Positions 35,246 through 45,200 of a stretch of DNA of 64,000 nt are shown one piece after another. How positions within the stretch are numbered: the stretch's first letter is position 1; each line of letters begins with the position of its first letter. The DNA lies in assembly GCF_013403915.1 (NCBI RefSeq), contig NZ_JABFDI010000014.1, positions 1-64,000 of the forward strand. Direction: 5' to 3'. Under the pieces are notes generated by a model, which worked only from the letters and a program-made list of their open reading frames with translations, made no database searches and was not told where the DNA came from. Origin of the DNA: Winogradskyella pacifica. Lineage in GTDB: Bacteria; Bacteroidota; Bacteroidia; Flavobacteriales; Flavobacteriaceae. The translations under genes were made by a program, and so were the position numbers.

Positions 35246-35458
35246 ATGGATAAATCACAAAAAATACTTACAAAAATCTCTATAGTAACTAGAGATATTG
35301 AAGAAAATTACCCAGAACTTCAAAAATATTTAAGCGAAACCAGAAGTACATTACCTCATGGCTCTAACAAAAGCGCGAGTGTAGATACTTCAGATTTAGA
35401 AAATTATCTCAATGAGTTAAAGGAAATTAGAGATAGATATAAAGAAGAAGGCCACTGA
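35246..35458 (+). CDS. Small conserved-looking protein of unknown function
   Basis: A 70-residue, highly charged, probably helical protein (KILTKISIVTRDIEENYPELQKYL then LENYLNELKEIRDRYKEEGH). I take the ATG at 35246 (MDKSQK), nine bases after another in-frame ATG (35237), because the earlier codons are hydrophobic and lack an obvious signal. A clean terminator follows, supporting a real transcript. No family is recognised. Confidence 0.6.
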   Translation: MDKSQKILTKISIVTRDIEENYPELQKYLSETRSTLPHGSNKSASVDTSDLENYLNELKEIRDRYKEEGH

Positions 35459-35480
35459 TCATAATACATTTTTAACTATA

Positions 35481-35517
35481 AAAAAACCTCATAAAATTAA
35501 TTATGAGGTTTTTTTGT
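35481..35517 (+). terminator. Terminator hairpin
   Basis: AAAAAACCTCATAA and TTATGAGGTTTTTT form a 14-bp stem with a 6-base loop, followed by T's, 23 bases after the small gene. Confidence 0.9.
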
Positions 35518-35550
35518 ACATTTAAAACAACTAACTAATCACACTATACT

Positions 35551-36039
35551 ATGGAATTACCAATTAACTTTATTGCCATTCCCATTGCAGCTGTGGCTGC
35601 TTTATTTATTGGAGCGTTGTGGTACAATCCTAAATTTGGTTTCGGAATGGCTTGGATGCGAGAATCTGGAATGACAGAAGAGCGCATGAAAAGTGGAAAT
35701 ATTGCAATTATTTTTGGCTTAGCATTAGTGTTTGCTGCTATGTTGAGTTTTTTGTTAATGCAATTTACAAACCATCAATGGGGAGCTTTAAGCATGGTAG
35801 GAGCAGAGCCAGAATTAGCAAAACCATCTTTTGAAGCGTTTATGGCCGATTATGGAAATACATTTAGAACGTTTAAGCATGGTGCCTTACACGGAGCTAT
35901 GTTTGGGATACTTGGAGCACTTCCAATTATTGGAACCATTGCATTATTCGAGAGAAAAAGCACTAAATATATCGCTATAAATGCTGGGTATTGGATTGTT
36001 ACATTGACCGTAATGGGAAGTATTCTTTGCGGTTTATAA
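35551..36039 (+). CDS. DUF1761-family membrane protein
   Basis: A 162-residue integral membrane protein with four predicted helices (about 5-25, 52-72, 108-130, 140-160) and the family motif ALWYNPKFGFGMAWM (about 24-38). The function is unknown. It is flanked by terminators on both sides (35481-35517 and 36056-36085), so it is a single-gene unit. Confidence 0.82.
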   Translation: MELPINFIAIPIAAVAALFIGALWYNPKFGFGMAWMRESGMTEERMKSGNIAIIFGLALVFAAMLSFLLMQFTNHQWGALSMVGAEPELAKPSFEAFMADYGNTFRTFKHGALHGAMFGILGALPIIGTIALFERKSTKYIAINAGYWIVTLTVMGSILCGL

Positions 36040-36055
36040 CGAATTGAAATAAAAA

Positions 36056-36085
36056 AACCTCGAAAATTAACTTTCGAGGTTCTTT
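36056..36085. terminator. Bidirectional terminator
   Basis: AACCTCGAAA and TTTCGAGGTT (stem of 10, 36056-36065 and 36072-36081) with an A-run before and T-run after, lying between convergent genes. Confidence 0.9.
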
Positions 36086-36091
36086 TATAAT

Positions 36092-36616
36092 TTAATCTTC
36101 TATGAGTTCGACCTTTACTTCATCGTCAGGAATCTCTAGAGCCGTTTCAAAATTTGGTAAAACTTGTTTTGTTAAAGCTTCATTTTTTAATTGCTTAGCT
36201 TCAATAAACCACCAATACTTATCTGCTTCATTATAAATTCCTAAGAGGTAACTTTTAGAAGAAATACGTTGTCCGGACAGCACCATTTGATTGTAACCTT
36301 CAATAACACATCGAAACTGACCTTGTTCTTTAACAATTTCGGAAACACCGTTAATATCAGCTTTTTCAAACACAAAGCCTTGTGCTTTCATATTTTCAAA
36401 AGTAGATTCTATAACCTTTAAAGCAGCGTCTTTACCACCCATCATGTCTAATACCGATGGAAGTGTATGTTTAAGAACCGTTTCAAAGTCCATTTCTAAA
36501 GTTGCTTTAGAGGTTGTTTTAGCATCCTTTAAAGCGTCTGTTTTAGTTTGAGAAAATACATTTACGCTTGTCGCTATTAAAACAAATAGTAGTATCCTTT
36601 TGATATTATTCATCAT
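36092..36616 (-). CDS. Secreted protein of unknown function
   Basis: A 174-residue protein with a signal peptide (MMNNIKRILLFVLIATSVNVFSQ) and a mixed alpha/beta body. No family is recognised. Its ATG overlaps the end of the SPFH gene by 11 bases, so the two form an operon. The second ATG (36613) is an equally possible start. Confidence 0.7.
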   Translation of the reverse strand: MMNNIKRILLFVLIATSVNVFSQTKTDALKDAKTTSKATLEMDFETVLKHTLPSVLDMMGGKDAALKVIESTFENMKAQGFVFEKADINGVSEIVKEQGQFRCVIEGYNQMVLSGQRISSKSYLLGIYNEADKYWWFIEAKQLKNEALTKQVLPNFETALEIPDDEVKVELIED

Positions 36617-37532
36617 CTTTCTTTTTCTGATTTTTCATGGCCTCACCAATTTGATTGCTCGCTGTAAAACTAGCGACCATATCATTTAACATTTGGCTTC
36701 CTGCTTGTGGAGAATTAGGTAAAAGAATTAAGTTACTGTTCGTTTCACTTCCAATAGCTTGTAAAGTATCGTAATGCTGTGTTACAACTATTAATGCTGA
36801 AGCTTCTTGACTGTTAATACCAACACGATTTAAAACATCAACTGATTCTTCTAAACCACGTGCAATTTCACGACGTTGATCAGCAATACCTTGTCCTTGT
36901 AGACGCTTACTTTCAGCTTCTGCTTTGGCTTTTTCAACAATTAAAATTCGTTGTGCATCACCTTCATACTGAGCCGCTGTTTTTTCTCTATCTGCAGCGT
37001 TAATACGGTTCATAGCTATTTTTACTTGTGGATCTGGATCAATATCAGTCACTAAAGTTCTGATAATATCAAATCCGTAATCCATCATAGCATCATTTAA
37101 TTCCGCTTTTACAGCCAATGCAATATCATCTTTCTTCACAAAAACATCATCTAATTTCATTTTTGGGACTTCAGCACGTACCACATCAAAGACATAACTC
37201 GTAATCTGATCATGTGGATAATCTAACTTATAAAACGCATCGTAAACACGTTCTGTGACCACTTTGTACTGTACAGAAACTTTTAGTTTTACAAATACAT
37301 CATCTAATGTTTTGGTTTCAATGATAACATCTAATTGTTGAATCTTTAAACTCAAACGTCCAGAAACCTTGTCGACTAATGGAATTTTCATATGTAAACC
37401 CGATTGACGAATACTGTGAAATTTTCCAAAACGTTCAATAATGGCAGCGGTTTGTTGCTTCACCATAAAGAAGGATGAAAACAATATAAATAATGCAATT
37501 AATAAAATTGGAACTAGGATAAATTGACCCAT
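36606..37532 (-). CDS. SPFH/band-7 (stomatin-like) membrane protein
   Basis: A 308-residue protein with one N-terminal membrane helix (about 4-24, LVPILLIALFILFSSFF) and the SPFH domain with KQQTAAIIERFGKFH, IRQSGLHMKIPLVDKV and the long helical, Ala/Glu-rich C-terminal region (AQYEGDAQRILIVEKAKAEAESKRLQGQG). Such proteins form membrane-bound scaffold rings that organise lipid microdomains or regulate membrane proteases. Overlaps the downstream secreted gene by 11 bases. Confidence 0.9.
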   Translation of the reverse strand: MGQFILVPILLIALFILFSSFFMVKQQTAAIIERFGKFHSIRQSGLHMKIPLVDKVSGRLSLKIQQLDVIIETKTLDDVFVKLKVSVQYKVVTERVYDAFYKLDYPHDQITSYVFDVVRAEVPKMKLDDVFVKKDDIALAVKAELNDAMMDYGFDIIRTLVTDIDPDPQVKIAMNRINAADREKTAAQYEGDAQRILIVEKAKAEAESKRLQGQGIADQRREIARGLEESVDVLNRVGINSQEASALIVVTQHYDTLQAIGSETNSNLILLPNSPQAGSQMLNDMVASFTASNQIGEAMKNQKKKDDE

Positions 37533-37639
37533 AATAAGTTTATTTAGTTAAAAAATAAGTGTCATTAAAAGTAAGTTATTTAAATTGAAATGCAGCAGAT
37601 ATTACGATGTGCAACATTTTAAAATTAGGAAAACTTATT

Positions 37640-38623
37640 TTAAGGTTTCAATAATTTTAAAATAGCGTCATCCAATAGTTCTACATTAGTTATAGTTGCA
37701 GAAATAGAATCGGATTTAACGGTATTGCCATCTTTAGTATAGCCAATATAATTACGCCAACCTTCAGCGCGTAATACACGTCTTTTAGAGACTAAACTAT
37801 ATAGCGAATCGGTCTCTAAACGTTCAATTTCTGAAACAGGATTTTCGATAGAAACCTCAGGATATAAATCTTTTAAAATTTTCTGAGCCATATAAAAATG
37901 ACCAATTTTATTAGGATGTACTCCATCTGGAACAAAGGTAGAATCCGATGTTATACGTTTCATATTCTCCAAAATAGGATTAAGGTGATGGTGTAAATCT
38001 ATAACTTGAAGTTCTTCAGTTTCGAGACTTAATAGCCAATCGGAATAAACAGTTAAGACGTCATTGTATTTATAATAAGGATGCCAATATGCATGAGGTT
38101 CTCCTTCTTTTGAAACACGATCTGCAATCGGATTAGGATCAAAAAGGGTAGGAGTCAATAAGATTAATTGAGCGCCAATACCTTCAACCTTAGTTTTTAA
38201 TTCGGAAATCCCATTTTTGTAGTCTTCAAATCGAAGACTATCTAATGGATGATAATTTCCATCGTTCATCCCATAACAAGCCAAAACAACATCTGGTTTT
38301 ATGTCTTTTAAAGCCCTGTCTAAACGTTCTCTAACATTAGGTCTTGGAAAGTCGCGACCAGGTTCAGAACTACCCGAAATAGTTTCACTAGATAAGCCAA
38401 TACTGATAATATCTAATGAATTATCAGTATAGTGCTTACGTAAATAATAGTCTATAAAGTCTATATAATAACCATGTTGTGTAATGCTATTACCTAAAAT
38501 TAACACCCGTTTATTATGTAATGGTAATGCTACAGTAGCTATTGGTAATTCTGCTTTTTTTTCACTTTTACAAGACGTGGCTAAACCGAGACTAAATACT
38601 AAAAGGAAAAAATAAGACTTCAT
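37640..38623 (-). CDS. GDSL/SGNH-family hydrolase, lipoprotein
   Basis: A 327-residue lipoprotein (signal to LATSC, Cys18) of the SGNH-hydrolase superfamily. Catalytic blocks: block I serine in LILGNSITQHGYY, block III CYGMNDG and block V with DGVHPNKIGH (Asp-x-x-His). Substrates of this family range from acyl esters to carbohydrate acetates, and the specific one is unknown. It lies 55 bases downstream of gltX on the same strand but is separated by a palindrome at 38641-38668. Confidence 0.88.
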   Translation of the reverse strand: MKSYFFLLVFSLGLATSCKSEKKAELPIATVALPLHNKRVLILGNSITQHGYYIDFIDYYLRKHYTDNSLDIISIGLSSETISGSSEPGRDFPRPNVRERLDRALKDIKPDVVLACYGMNDGNYHPLDSLRFEDYKNGISELKTKVEGIGAQLILLTPTLFDPNPIADRVSKEGEPHAYWHPYYKYNDVLTVYSDWLLSLETEELQVIDLHHHLNPILENMKRITSDSTFVPDGVHPNKIGHFYMAQKILKDLYPEVSIENPVSEIERLETDSLYSLVSKRRVLRAEGWRNYIGYTKDGNTVKSDSISATITNVELLDDAILKLLKP

Positions 38624-38640
38624 AATTTTGATGTTTCAGA

Positions 38641-38668
38641 CCTGTCAGGTTTTCAAAACCTTACAGGC
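38641..38668. terminator. Palindrome between gltX and the SGNH hydrolase
   Basis: CCTGTCAGGTTTT pairs with AAAACCTTACAGG, with one mismatch, around a single base. It acts as a likely terminator for gltX and belongs to the same design family as 3984-4015 and 33608-33638. The T-run after it is weak on the minus strand. Confidence 0.55.
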
Positions 38669-38678
38669 CTTGTTTATA

Positions 38679-40193
38679 TTAACTATGTTTAATCAAATTC
38701 TCAATACGTTTTACCGTTTCTGTTTTACCAATCATATACATAATATCAAAAACATCTGGTCCTTGTAATGCCCCAACTAAAGCAAGTCGTAATGGCATCA
38801 TTACTTTTCCAAAACTAATTTCATTATCCGTAATCCAACCTTTAATGTTCGTTTGAAGGTTTTCAACCGCAAAATCATCAGTAGCATTAACACGTTCAAT
38901 AACAGAGTTCATAATATCAGCCGTATCTTCTTTTAAGGCTTTTTTAGAAGCTTTTTCATCATAAGATGTCGGAGCCGTAAAAAAGAAGTGACTTAAGTCC
39001 CAAAAATCGCTAACAAAAGTGGCGCGTTCTTTTATTAATCCCACAGCCAATGCTATGTAATTTACATCCATTTCAGCTAACTCAGGTTGTGAAGCCTTAA
39101 ACTGTTCAGCTAAATCCAAATCTAATTGCTGTTGCATGTACTGGTGATTAAACCATTTTGTTTTATCCGGATCAAAACGTGCACCTGCTTTATTTACACG
39201 AGCTAAATCAAAATCGGCAACCAATTGCTCTAGACTAAATATTTCTTGTTCTGTTCCTGGATTCCAACCTAAAAAGGCTAAGAAATTAACAACAGCTTCA
39301 GGGAAATACCCATCTTCTTTATAACCTCTAGACACTGTTCCGTCTGGTGCTGTGTATTCTAATGGAAATACTGGGAAGCCCATTTTATCACCATCACGTT
39401 TACTTAATTTACCTTTTCCTGTTGGTTTTAAAATCAATGGTAAATGTGCAAATTCTGGTGCATCCCAACCAAAAGCATCATACAATAATTGGTGTAATGC
39501 TAAAGATGGTAACCATTCTTCACCACGAATCACATGTGTAATTTCCATTAAATGATCATCTACAATATTTGCTAAGTGATAGGTTGGCATACCATCGCTT
39601 TTAAACAAAATTTTATCATCTAAAACATTGGTATCAATCTTCATGTTACCACGAATAATATCAGTAAGATGTAAGGTTTCATCTTGCGGAGATTTAAAAC
39701 GAATGACATAATCATCACCAGCTTCAATTTTAGCTTTAGTTTCCGCTTCAGTTAATACCAAAGAGTTTACTAAACGTCCTTTTGAACGGTTGTGCCAATT
39801 GTAGATAAACGTTTTTCCTTCGGCTTCATGGCCTTTACGTTCTGCATCTAATTGCTCAGAGGTATCAAAAGCATAATACGCTTTCCCATTGGCAATTAAA
39901 TCATCTGCATATTGTTTGTACAAATGCTTGCGTTCGCTTTGTCTGTACGGACCAAATTTTTCATTCTTTCCTGGGCCTTCATCAAAAGACATACCGCACC
40001 AATCTAATGATTTTACAATATACTCTTCAGCACCTTCAACATAACGGTTTTGATCTGTATCTTCTATCCTAAGAACAAAATCACCTCCATGTTTTTTAGC
40101 GAATAAATAATTGAATAAAGCGGTTCTTACACCACCAATATGTAAAGGTCCTGTTGGACTCGGTGCAAAGCGCACACGTACGTTTTTAGACAT
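38679..40193 (-). CDS. gltX: Glutamyl-tRNA synthetase
   Basis: A 504-residue class I synthetase that charges tRNA-Glu. It has the HIGH motif (PLHIGGVRTALFNYLF, about 15-30), the KMSKS-type GKLSKRDGDK (about 264), and the C-terminal anticodon domains. Length is normal for bacterial GltX. glnS is also present, so glutaminyl-tRNA is probably made directly rather than through transamidation. A -7 box at 40245-40252 and a hairpin (40218-40238) sit in its upstream region. Confidence 0.96.
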   Translation of the reverse strand: MSKNVRVRFAPSPTGPLHIGGVRTALFNYLFAKKHGGDFVLRIEDTDQNRYVEGAEEYIVKSLDWCGMSFDEGPGKNEKFGPYRQSERKHLYKQYADDLIANGKAYYAFDTSEQLDAERKGHEAEGKTFIYNWHNRSKGRLVNSLVLTEAETKAKIEAGDDYVIRFKSPQDETLHLTDIIRGNMKIDTNVLDDKILFKSDGMPTYHLANIVDDHLMEITHVIRGEEWLPSLALHQLLYDAFGWDAPEFAHLPLILKPTGKGKLSKRDGDKMGFPVFPLEYTAPDGTVSRGYKEDGYFPEAVVNFLAFLGWNPGTEQEIFSLEQLVADFDLARVNKAGARFDPDKTKWFNHQYMQQQLDLDLAEQFKASQPELAEMDVNYIALAVGLIKERATFVSDFWDLSHFFFTAPTSYDEKASKKALKEDTADIMNSVIERVNATDDFAVENLQTNIKGWITDNEISFGKVMMPLRLALVGALQGPDVFDIMYMIGKTETVKRIENLIKHS

Positions 40194-40217
40194 AACGGAA
40201 AATCGAAATAGTTTGTC

Positions 40218-40238
40218 ATTCTGAACTTGTTTCAGAAT
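40218..40238. repeat. Hairpin ATTCTGAA-cttgt-TTCAGAAT in the gltX leader
   Basis: A perfect 8-bp inverted repeat with a 5-base loop, seven bases downstream (in transcript direction) of the gltX -7 box, hence at or near the first transcribed bases. I recall the wider sequence GTCATTCTGAACTTGTTTCAGAATCT as a common dispersed unit in Bacteroidota. Confidence 0.75.
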
Positions 40239-40244
40239 CTAGCG

Positions 40245-40252
40245 CAAAGATA
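40245..40252 (-). promoter_or_regulatory. -7 promoter box for gltX
   Basis: On the minus strand this reads TATCTTTG, about 52 bases before the gltX ATG at 40193. Confidence 0.6.
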
Positions 40253-40434
40253 GATTTTTGAAGTTCAATGTTCAAAATTTAAACTTCAAAGTTTCTAATC
40301 CCATTAATTGAAAACTAATGCGTTCATCATACTTTGATTAAAAGACAAAGCTTCAGGATAAACACTCATTCAAAAGCTAAAATTTTGAGTTAGATCACAA
40401 ATTCAAACATAATCTTCTGAAATGTAAATCAAAT

Positions 40435-40689
40435 GATTATTAGTGCCTAAGTTTCGACAATATCGGACTCAACGATTTTCAGAAATAATGAGCCATAATT
40501 TTTGTTGAATTAATAAATCAAGGAATGGAATTCATAGTTTCATAAAGAAATAAAATTATTAATGTATCAGTGAGTGGTGCTTGCAATTTCCTAATAAATC
40601 GTTTTGAAATCGAAGATTCACGAAATCCTTTTCTAATTAAATGGAAAATTGAGTAATTTTTGGTTCGTTTTGCATCAAGGCAAAATGAT
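40435..40689. repeat. Direct repeat copy A flanking alkB
   Basis: About 255 bases aligning to copy B (42050-42256) in the same orientation. Shared blocks include TTAGTGCCT, CAACGATTTTCAGAAATAA, TAATGTATCAG-type sequence, GGTGCTTGCAATTTCCTAAT and AATCGTTTTG, then TTTTTGGTTCGTTTTG. Copy A has about 48 extra bases before the last block. The end forms a stem TTTTGC-atcaag-GCAAAA. No open frame is conserved between copies. Confidence 0.88.
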
Positions 40690-40774
40690 CGGAAGAATAG
40701 TAAGTAATTTGTTTGTTAATTTGTGTTTCACATTTATGGTTAAATTCACTAAAAACTACGATAATAGCTAAAAA

Positions 40775-41818
40775 CTAATCGGTTATCATAGTCTTAGGAA
40801 CACGTTTATTCATAATGGCAAACCAAAGTGGCGGAATCATAGCTAATACCATTGAGGTTGGATAGCCATATGGCATTTGTGGACTGTCGTCGTGGCAATC
40901 TAAGATTTGATATTTTTTGGTTGTTTTATAATGATGATCGCTATGTCTGGTTAATTCATACAGTACAATTCTTCCAATAACGTGATTAGAATTCCAGGAA
41001 TGAATTTCTTTAACACGTTCGTAACGACCAGATTTCGTTTTTAATCGCATTAAACCATAATGCTCAATATAATTCACGGTTTCGAGAAGCACAAAACCAA
41101 TAATTCCTGCAAAAAGAGCAAAGAGTAATGCTGTAGTTTCAAATAAATAGAAAACAGCAAATAAATAACTAATTTGAAAGAAAACGTACCAAAACATGTC
41201 ATTTTTAGTCGAAAAGAAGTGCTTTTTGTTGTTTTTGAGCAATTTCAGTTGAATCTTCCATGCATTAAAATACTGCCGTAATGTTGAGGTGAACCAAAAC
41301 GCATATACACTTTGGTTATAACGTGCTGTTGCGGGATCTTCGGGAGTAGCCGCATGTAAATGATGACCAAAATTGTGTTCAATATAAAAGTGCATATAAA
41401 ATGAAGGAAGCAGCAGTGCTTTACCCAAAAAACGTTCGTTTGTGGTTTGTCTATGACCAAGCTCATGTGCCACATTTATGCCGTTCACACCCAAAACAAT
41501 TCCAACAGAAATTATAATACCGACAAATTCGTAAGTTTCTAATGCGGTGTTTGATATGGTAAATAATCCATAAATAACTAAACCATATACAATAGGGAGA
41601 TTTAAATACAATAACCAATCAAATAGCTTTTGTTTTAATTTAGTATCAACTTCGGTAGGCTTTAAATTTTGACTATCAACAGGAAAAATAAGCTCTAAAA
41701 TCGGAATACAAACAAATCCAAAAATAGGAGTCGCCCAAACCCAATAGCCTTTAATATATAAACTAAAGAAACAGACTAAAGGAATTGAAAATGCGGCTAG
41801 ATATTTAAGATCTTTCAT
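40775..41818 (-). CDS. alkB: AlkB-type membrane di-iron monooxygenase
   Basis: A 347-residue integral membrane protein with the three histidine boxes of the fatty-acid-desaturase/alkane-hydroxylase family: HELGHR (His118-His122), HNFGHHLHA (His148-His153) and RHSDHH (His292-His296), plus NYIEHYG between. It is of alkane-1-monooxygenase length, shorter than the fused rubredoxin forms. Such enzymes oxidise the terminal methyl group of n-alkanes or related hydrophobic substrates with rubredoxin. No rubredoxin or alkane-pathway partner lies beside it. It is alone between two copies of a repeat (40435-40689, 42050-42256), as if on a discrete cassette. The true substrate cannot be inferred. Confidence 0.9.
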   Translation of the reverse strand: MKDLKYLAAFSIPLVCFFSLYIKGYWVWATPIFGFVCIPILELIFPVDSQNLKPTEVDTKLKQKLFDWLLYLNLPIVYGLVIYGLFTISNTALETYEFVGIIISVGIVLGVNGINVAHELGHRQTTNERFLGKALLLPSFYMHFYIEHNFGHHLHAATPEDPATARYNQSVYAFWFTSTLRQYFNAWKIQLKLLKNNKKHFFSTKNDMFWYVFFQISYLFAVFYLFETTALLFALFAGIIGFVLLETVNYIEHYGLMRLKTKSGRYERVKEIHSWNSNHVIGRIVLYELTRHSDHHYKTTKKYQILDCHDDSPQMPYGYPTSMVLAMIPPLWFAIMNKRVPKTMITD

Positions 41819-42281
41819 ATATCGTTTATCATTCTTTTAGAATAGAAATGCACGTTTAAGTTAAGAATGCCTCAATTTGAACCTAATTTAACACCAAAAA
41901 CCTCTAAATTAACAGAATCTTACCAATTTTCCCGAAATTGCAATTAAAATAAAATCGTAGTTTAGTCAGTTAAAGGTAATATAGAGTGTAGTTTAGCTTT
42001 TTTAGAGCATTATTCCTGAAATACTATTAACGATTATTGGTAACTAAAAGATTGTTAGTGCCTGTAGTTCCGACAGCGTCGGACGCAACGATTTTCAGAA
42101 ATAATGAGCTATAATTATTGTTAGATTAGAAAATCAAGGATTGAAAATATAAGGTTTAAAGTGGAATATAATTATCAATGTATCAGCGATTGGTGCTTGC
42201 AATTTCCTAATAAATCGTTTTGATTTTTTGGTTCGTTTTGTATCAAGACAAAATGAACATTGAAAATAGATTTAAAATTAA
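41819..42281. other. Intergenic region with repeat copy B
   Basis: The 463 bases before the DUF4175 gene hold repeat copy B (42050-42256) and AT-rich sequence, with no open frame I can support. The first 230 bases, upstream of alkB, contain no clear -7 box. Confidence 0.65.
42050..42256. repeat. Direct repeat copy B flanking alkB
   Basis: About 206 bases in the same orientation as copy A. Its hairpin end reads TTTTGT-atcaag-ACAAAA where copy A has TTTTGC-atcaag-GCAAAA, a paired T-A to C-G exchange that keeps the stem. A second inverted repeat CCGAC-agc-GTCGG is near its left end (42070-42082), less perfect in copy A. Confidence 0.88.
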
Positions 42282-45200
42282 ATGAGCAATTTCGAAACCA
42301 TAAAACAAAAACTAGAACAATTCATTAAAAGGTATTACACCAATGAATTGCTAAAAGGTGTGATATTATTTTTTGCCATTGGCTTGTTATACCTTATTGT
42401 AACCTTGTTTGTAGAATATGTATTATGGTTAAATCCTACGGCAAGAACCTTATTATTTTGGACCTTCATTATTGTAGAATTAGCCCTCTTTATTAAATTT
42501 ATTGCCATTCCATTAGCCCATTTATTCAAACTTAGAAAAGGCATTAATTTTGAAACAGCTTCTAAATTAATTGGAAATCATTTTCCAGAAGTTAACGACA
42601 AACTACTAAACGTACTTCAATTAAATCAAAACCCACATCAGTCAGATTTATTATTAGCGAGTATAGAGCAAAAATCTCAAGAATTACAACCCGTTCCTTT
42701 TAAAGCAGCTGTTAATTTTAAGTCGAACACCAAATATTTAAAATATGCTGCCATTCCACTGGCGATTATACTGTTATCATTTGTAACAGGAAAGATTAAT
42801 TGGTTTAGCGATAGTTATGAGCGTGTTGTAAACTATAAAACGGCTTACGAACCACCAGCACCTTTTCAATTTTTTGTATTGAATGAATCCTTACAAGCTA
42901 TTGAAAATAAGGATTTTAAATTGAATGTATCTACAGCAGGACATGTCATTCCTGAGAATGCACAAATTAAGTTTAATGGGCAATCATACTTCTTACAGCA
43001 AATAGCGCCTGGGGAATTTCAATACACATTTAACTTGCCAAAAGAAGCCATAGAATTTACCTTAACAGCGAATGATGTCACTTCAAAACCTTATAAATTA
43101 AACGTGGTTAATACGCCTAGTTTAGTAAATTTTGAAATGGTTTTAGATTACCCTGCACATACTAAAAAGCAAGATGAGGTCTTAAAAAGTACTGGTTCGG
43201 CTGTGGTTCCAGAAGGGACTAATGTCACCTGGAGAGCTATGACCAAAGCGACGACGGGAGTTCAAATTTATGCAGAAGACACGTTAAGCTTCACTTTAAA
43301 TACGAACGATAATTTTGAAGCTTCAAAACGATTGTATAAAAATTATAATTACAGTATTACAACAAGTAATGAAGACTTAAAAGATTATGAGAATTTAGCC
43401 TATAATATTAATGTGGTTAGAGATATTTATCCAGAACTTAATATTAAGGTTCAGAAAGATTCTGTAGACCAACAAAGTTTGTATTTCTATGGACAAGCCA
43501 GCGATGATTATGGTTTATCAAAGTTGCAATTGGTGTATTATCCGGCAGACGATGAATCTAAAAAAGAAGTTGAACCGATTCATATTTCAAAATCTAATTT
43601 TAGTGAGTTTGTAAGTGCGTTTCCAAATCAGTTTAATCTTGAAGATGGTGTCAGTTACCAATTGTATTTTGAAGTTTTTGATAACGATGCGCTTCATAAT
43701 TATAAACGGACAAAAAGTTCTGTATTCAGTTACCGTAAATTAACTAAAGACGAAGAAGAGCAAAAGCAACTGAATGAGCAAAACGAAACGATAAAAGATA
43801 TTAGTAAGACGTTTGATAAACTTCAAGAACAAGATAAAAAGCTAGAAGAGTTATCAAAAACTCAAAAGGAAAAAGAGAGTCTAAATTTTAATGACAAAAA
43901 GAAGTTTGAAGATTTTTTAAAGCGTCAGAAAAATCAAGAACAGTTGATGAAAAATTTCAACAAAAAGCTACAAGAGAATTTAGAAGAATTTCAAAAGGAC
44001 GAAAAGAAAGACGATCAATTTAAAGAAGATTTAAAAGAACGTTTAAAGGAAAATGAAGAGCAACTTAAAAAAGATGAAAAACTTTTAGAGGAGCTTGAAC
44101 AATTAAATGAGAAAATCAACAAGGAAGAATTCACTCAAAAACTTGAAGAATTAGCCAAGCAAAACAAGAATAAAAAACGTAGCATGAAACAGCTGTTGGA
44201 ATTGACCAAGCGTTTTTATCTGATGAAGAAAGCTGAAAAGGTGGCTAATGAGTTAGAAAAATTATCTGAAGAGCAGGAGAAGTTATCTGAAAAAAATGAA
44301 CAGAACACAAAGGAAGCTCAAGAAAAATTAAATGAAGAATTTGATAAACTGCAGAAGGATTTAGAAGAATTAAATAGTGATGATAGGAAGCTTCAAAAAC
44401 CAATGGATATTCCAAGAGATGAATTTCTAGAAGATGAAATAAAATTCGATCAAAAAGAAGCCAAAGAAGCCTTAGAAAAAAAGGAAGAAAACGATTCTGA
44501 AGCCAAACCACAAGATGCCCAAGAGCAGCAGAAAAAGGCAAAAGAAAAGCAAAAGAAAGCGGCTAAGAAGATGAAGCAGTTGAGCGAAATGATGAAAAAA
44601 GCAGCAGCTGGTGGCGGAGGAGGTGAGCAAATGTCTGAAGATAGTGAAGCTTTACGTCAAATATTAGAGAATTTATTATTGTATTCATTTGATCAAGAAG
44701 CACTTATGACTACTTTTGAAAGTATTAGCATTGATAATAATAAATACGGTAAGTACATTATAGAGCAAAGTAACCTCAGAACACATTTTGAGCATATTGA
44801 TGATAGTTTATTTGCATTGTCTTTGCGTCAACCTAAGATTTCTGAGCAAGTAAATTCACAAATTACGGATGTGTATTTTAATATAGACAAAGCTTTAGAT
44901 CAATTGACAGAAAATAGACTGTATCATGGTGTGGGTGCGCAACAATATGCGGTTACGGCGACCAATGAGTTGGCTAACTTTTTAAGTGATGTTTTAGATA
45001 ATATGGAAATGCAAATGAATCCATCACCGGGAGAAGGAGGTGGAGAACAGTTACCAGACATTATTATGAGCCAAGAAGAGCTTAATAAGAAGATGGAGGA
45101 AGGAGTTAAGAAAAGTGAACAGGGCAAAGAAGGTGAAGACGGAAAGAAAGGAGAAGGGGAAAAACCGGGTGAAGAAGGTAAGGATGGCAAAGAAGGTGGA

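Larger units (their letters stand above)
40194..40774. other. Intergenic region with gltX control signals and a large repeat
   Basis: No gene is supported here. The first 60 bases hold the gltX leader with an 8-bp hairpin and -7 box. The part from 40435 to 40689 is copy A of a repeat whose second copy lies beyond alkB (42050-42256). Confidence 0.7.

Noticed and set aside
40435..42256. Repeats flanking alkB considered as insertion-sequence ends
   Set aside because: They are direct, not inverted, and no transposase frame exists in or between them, so an insertion sequence in the usual sense is not supported.
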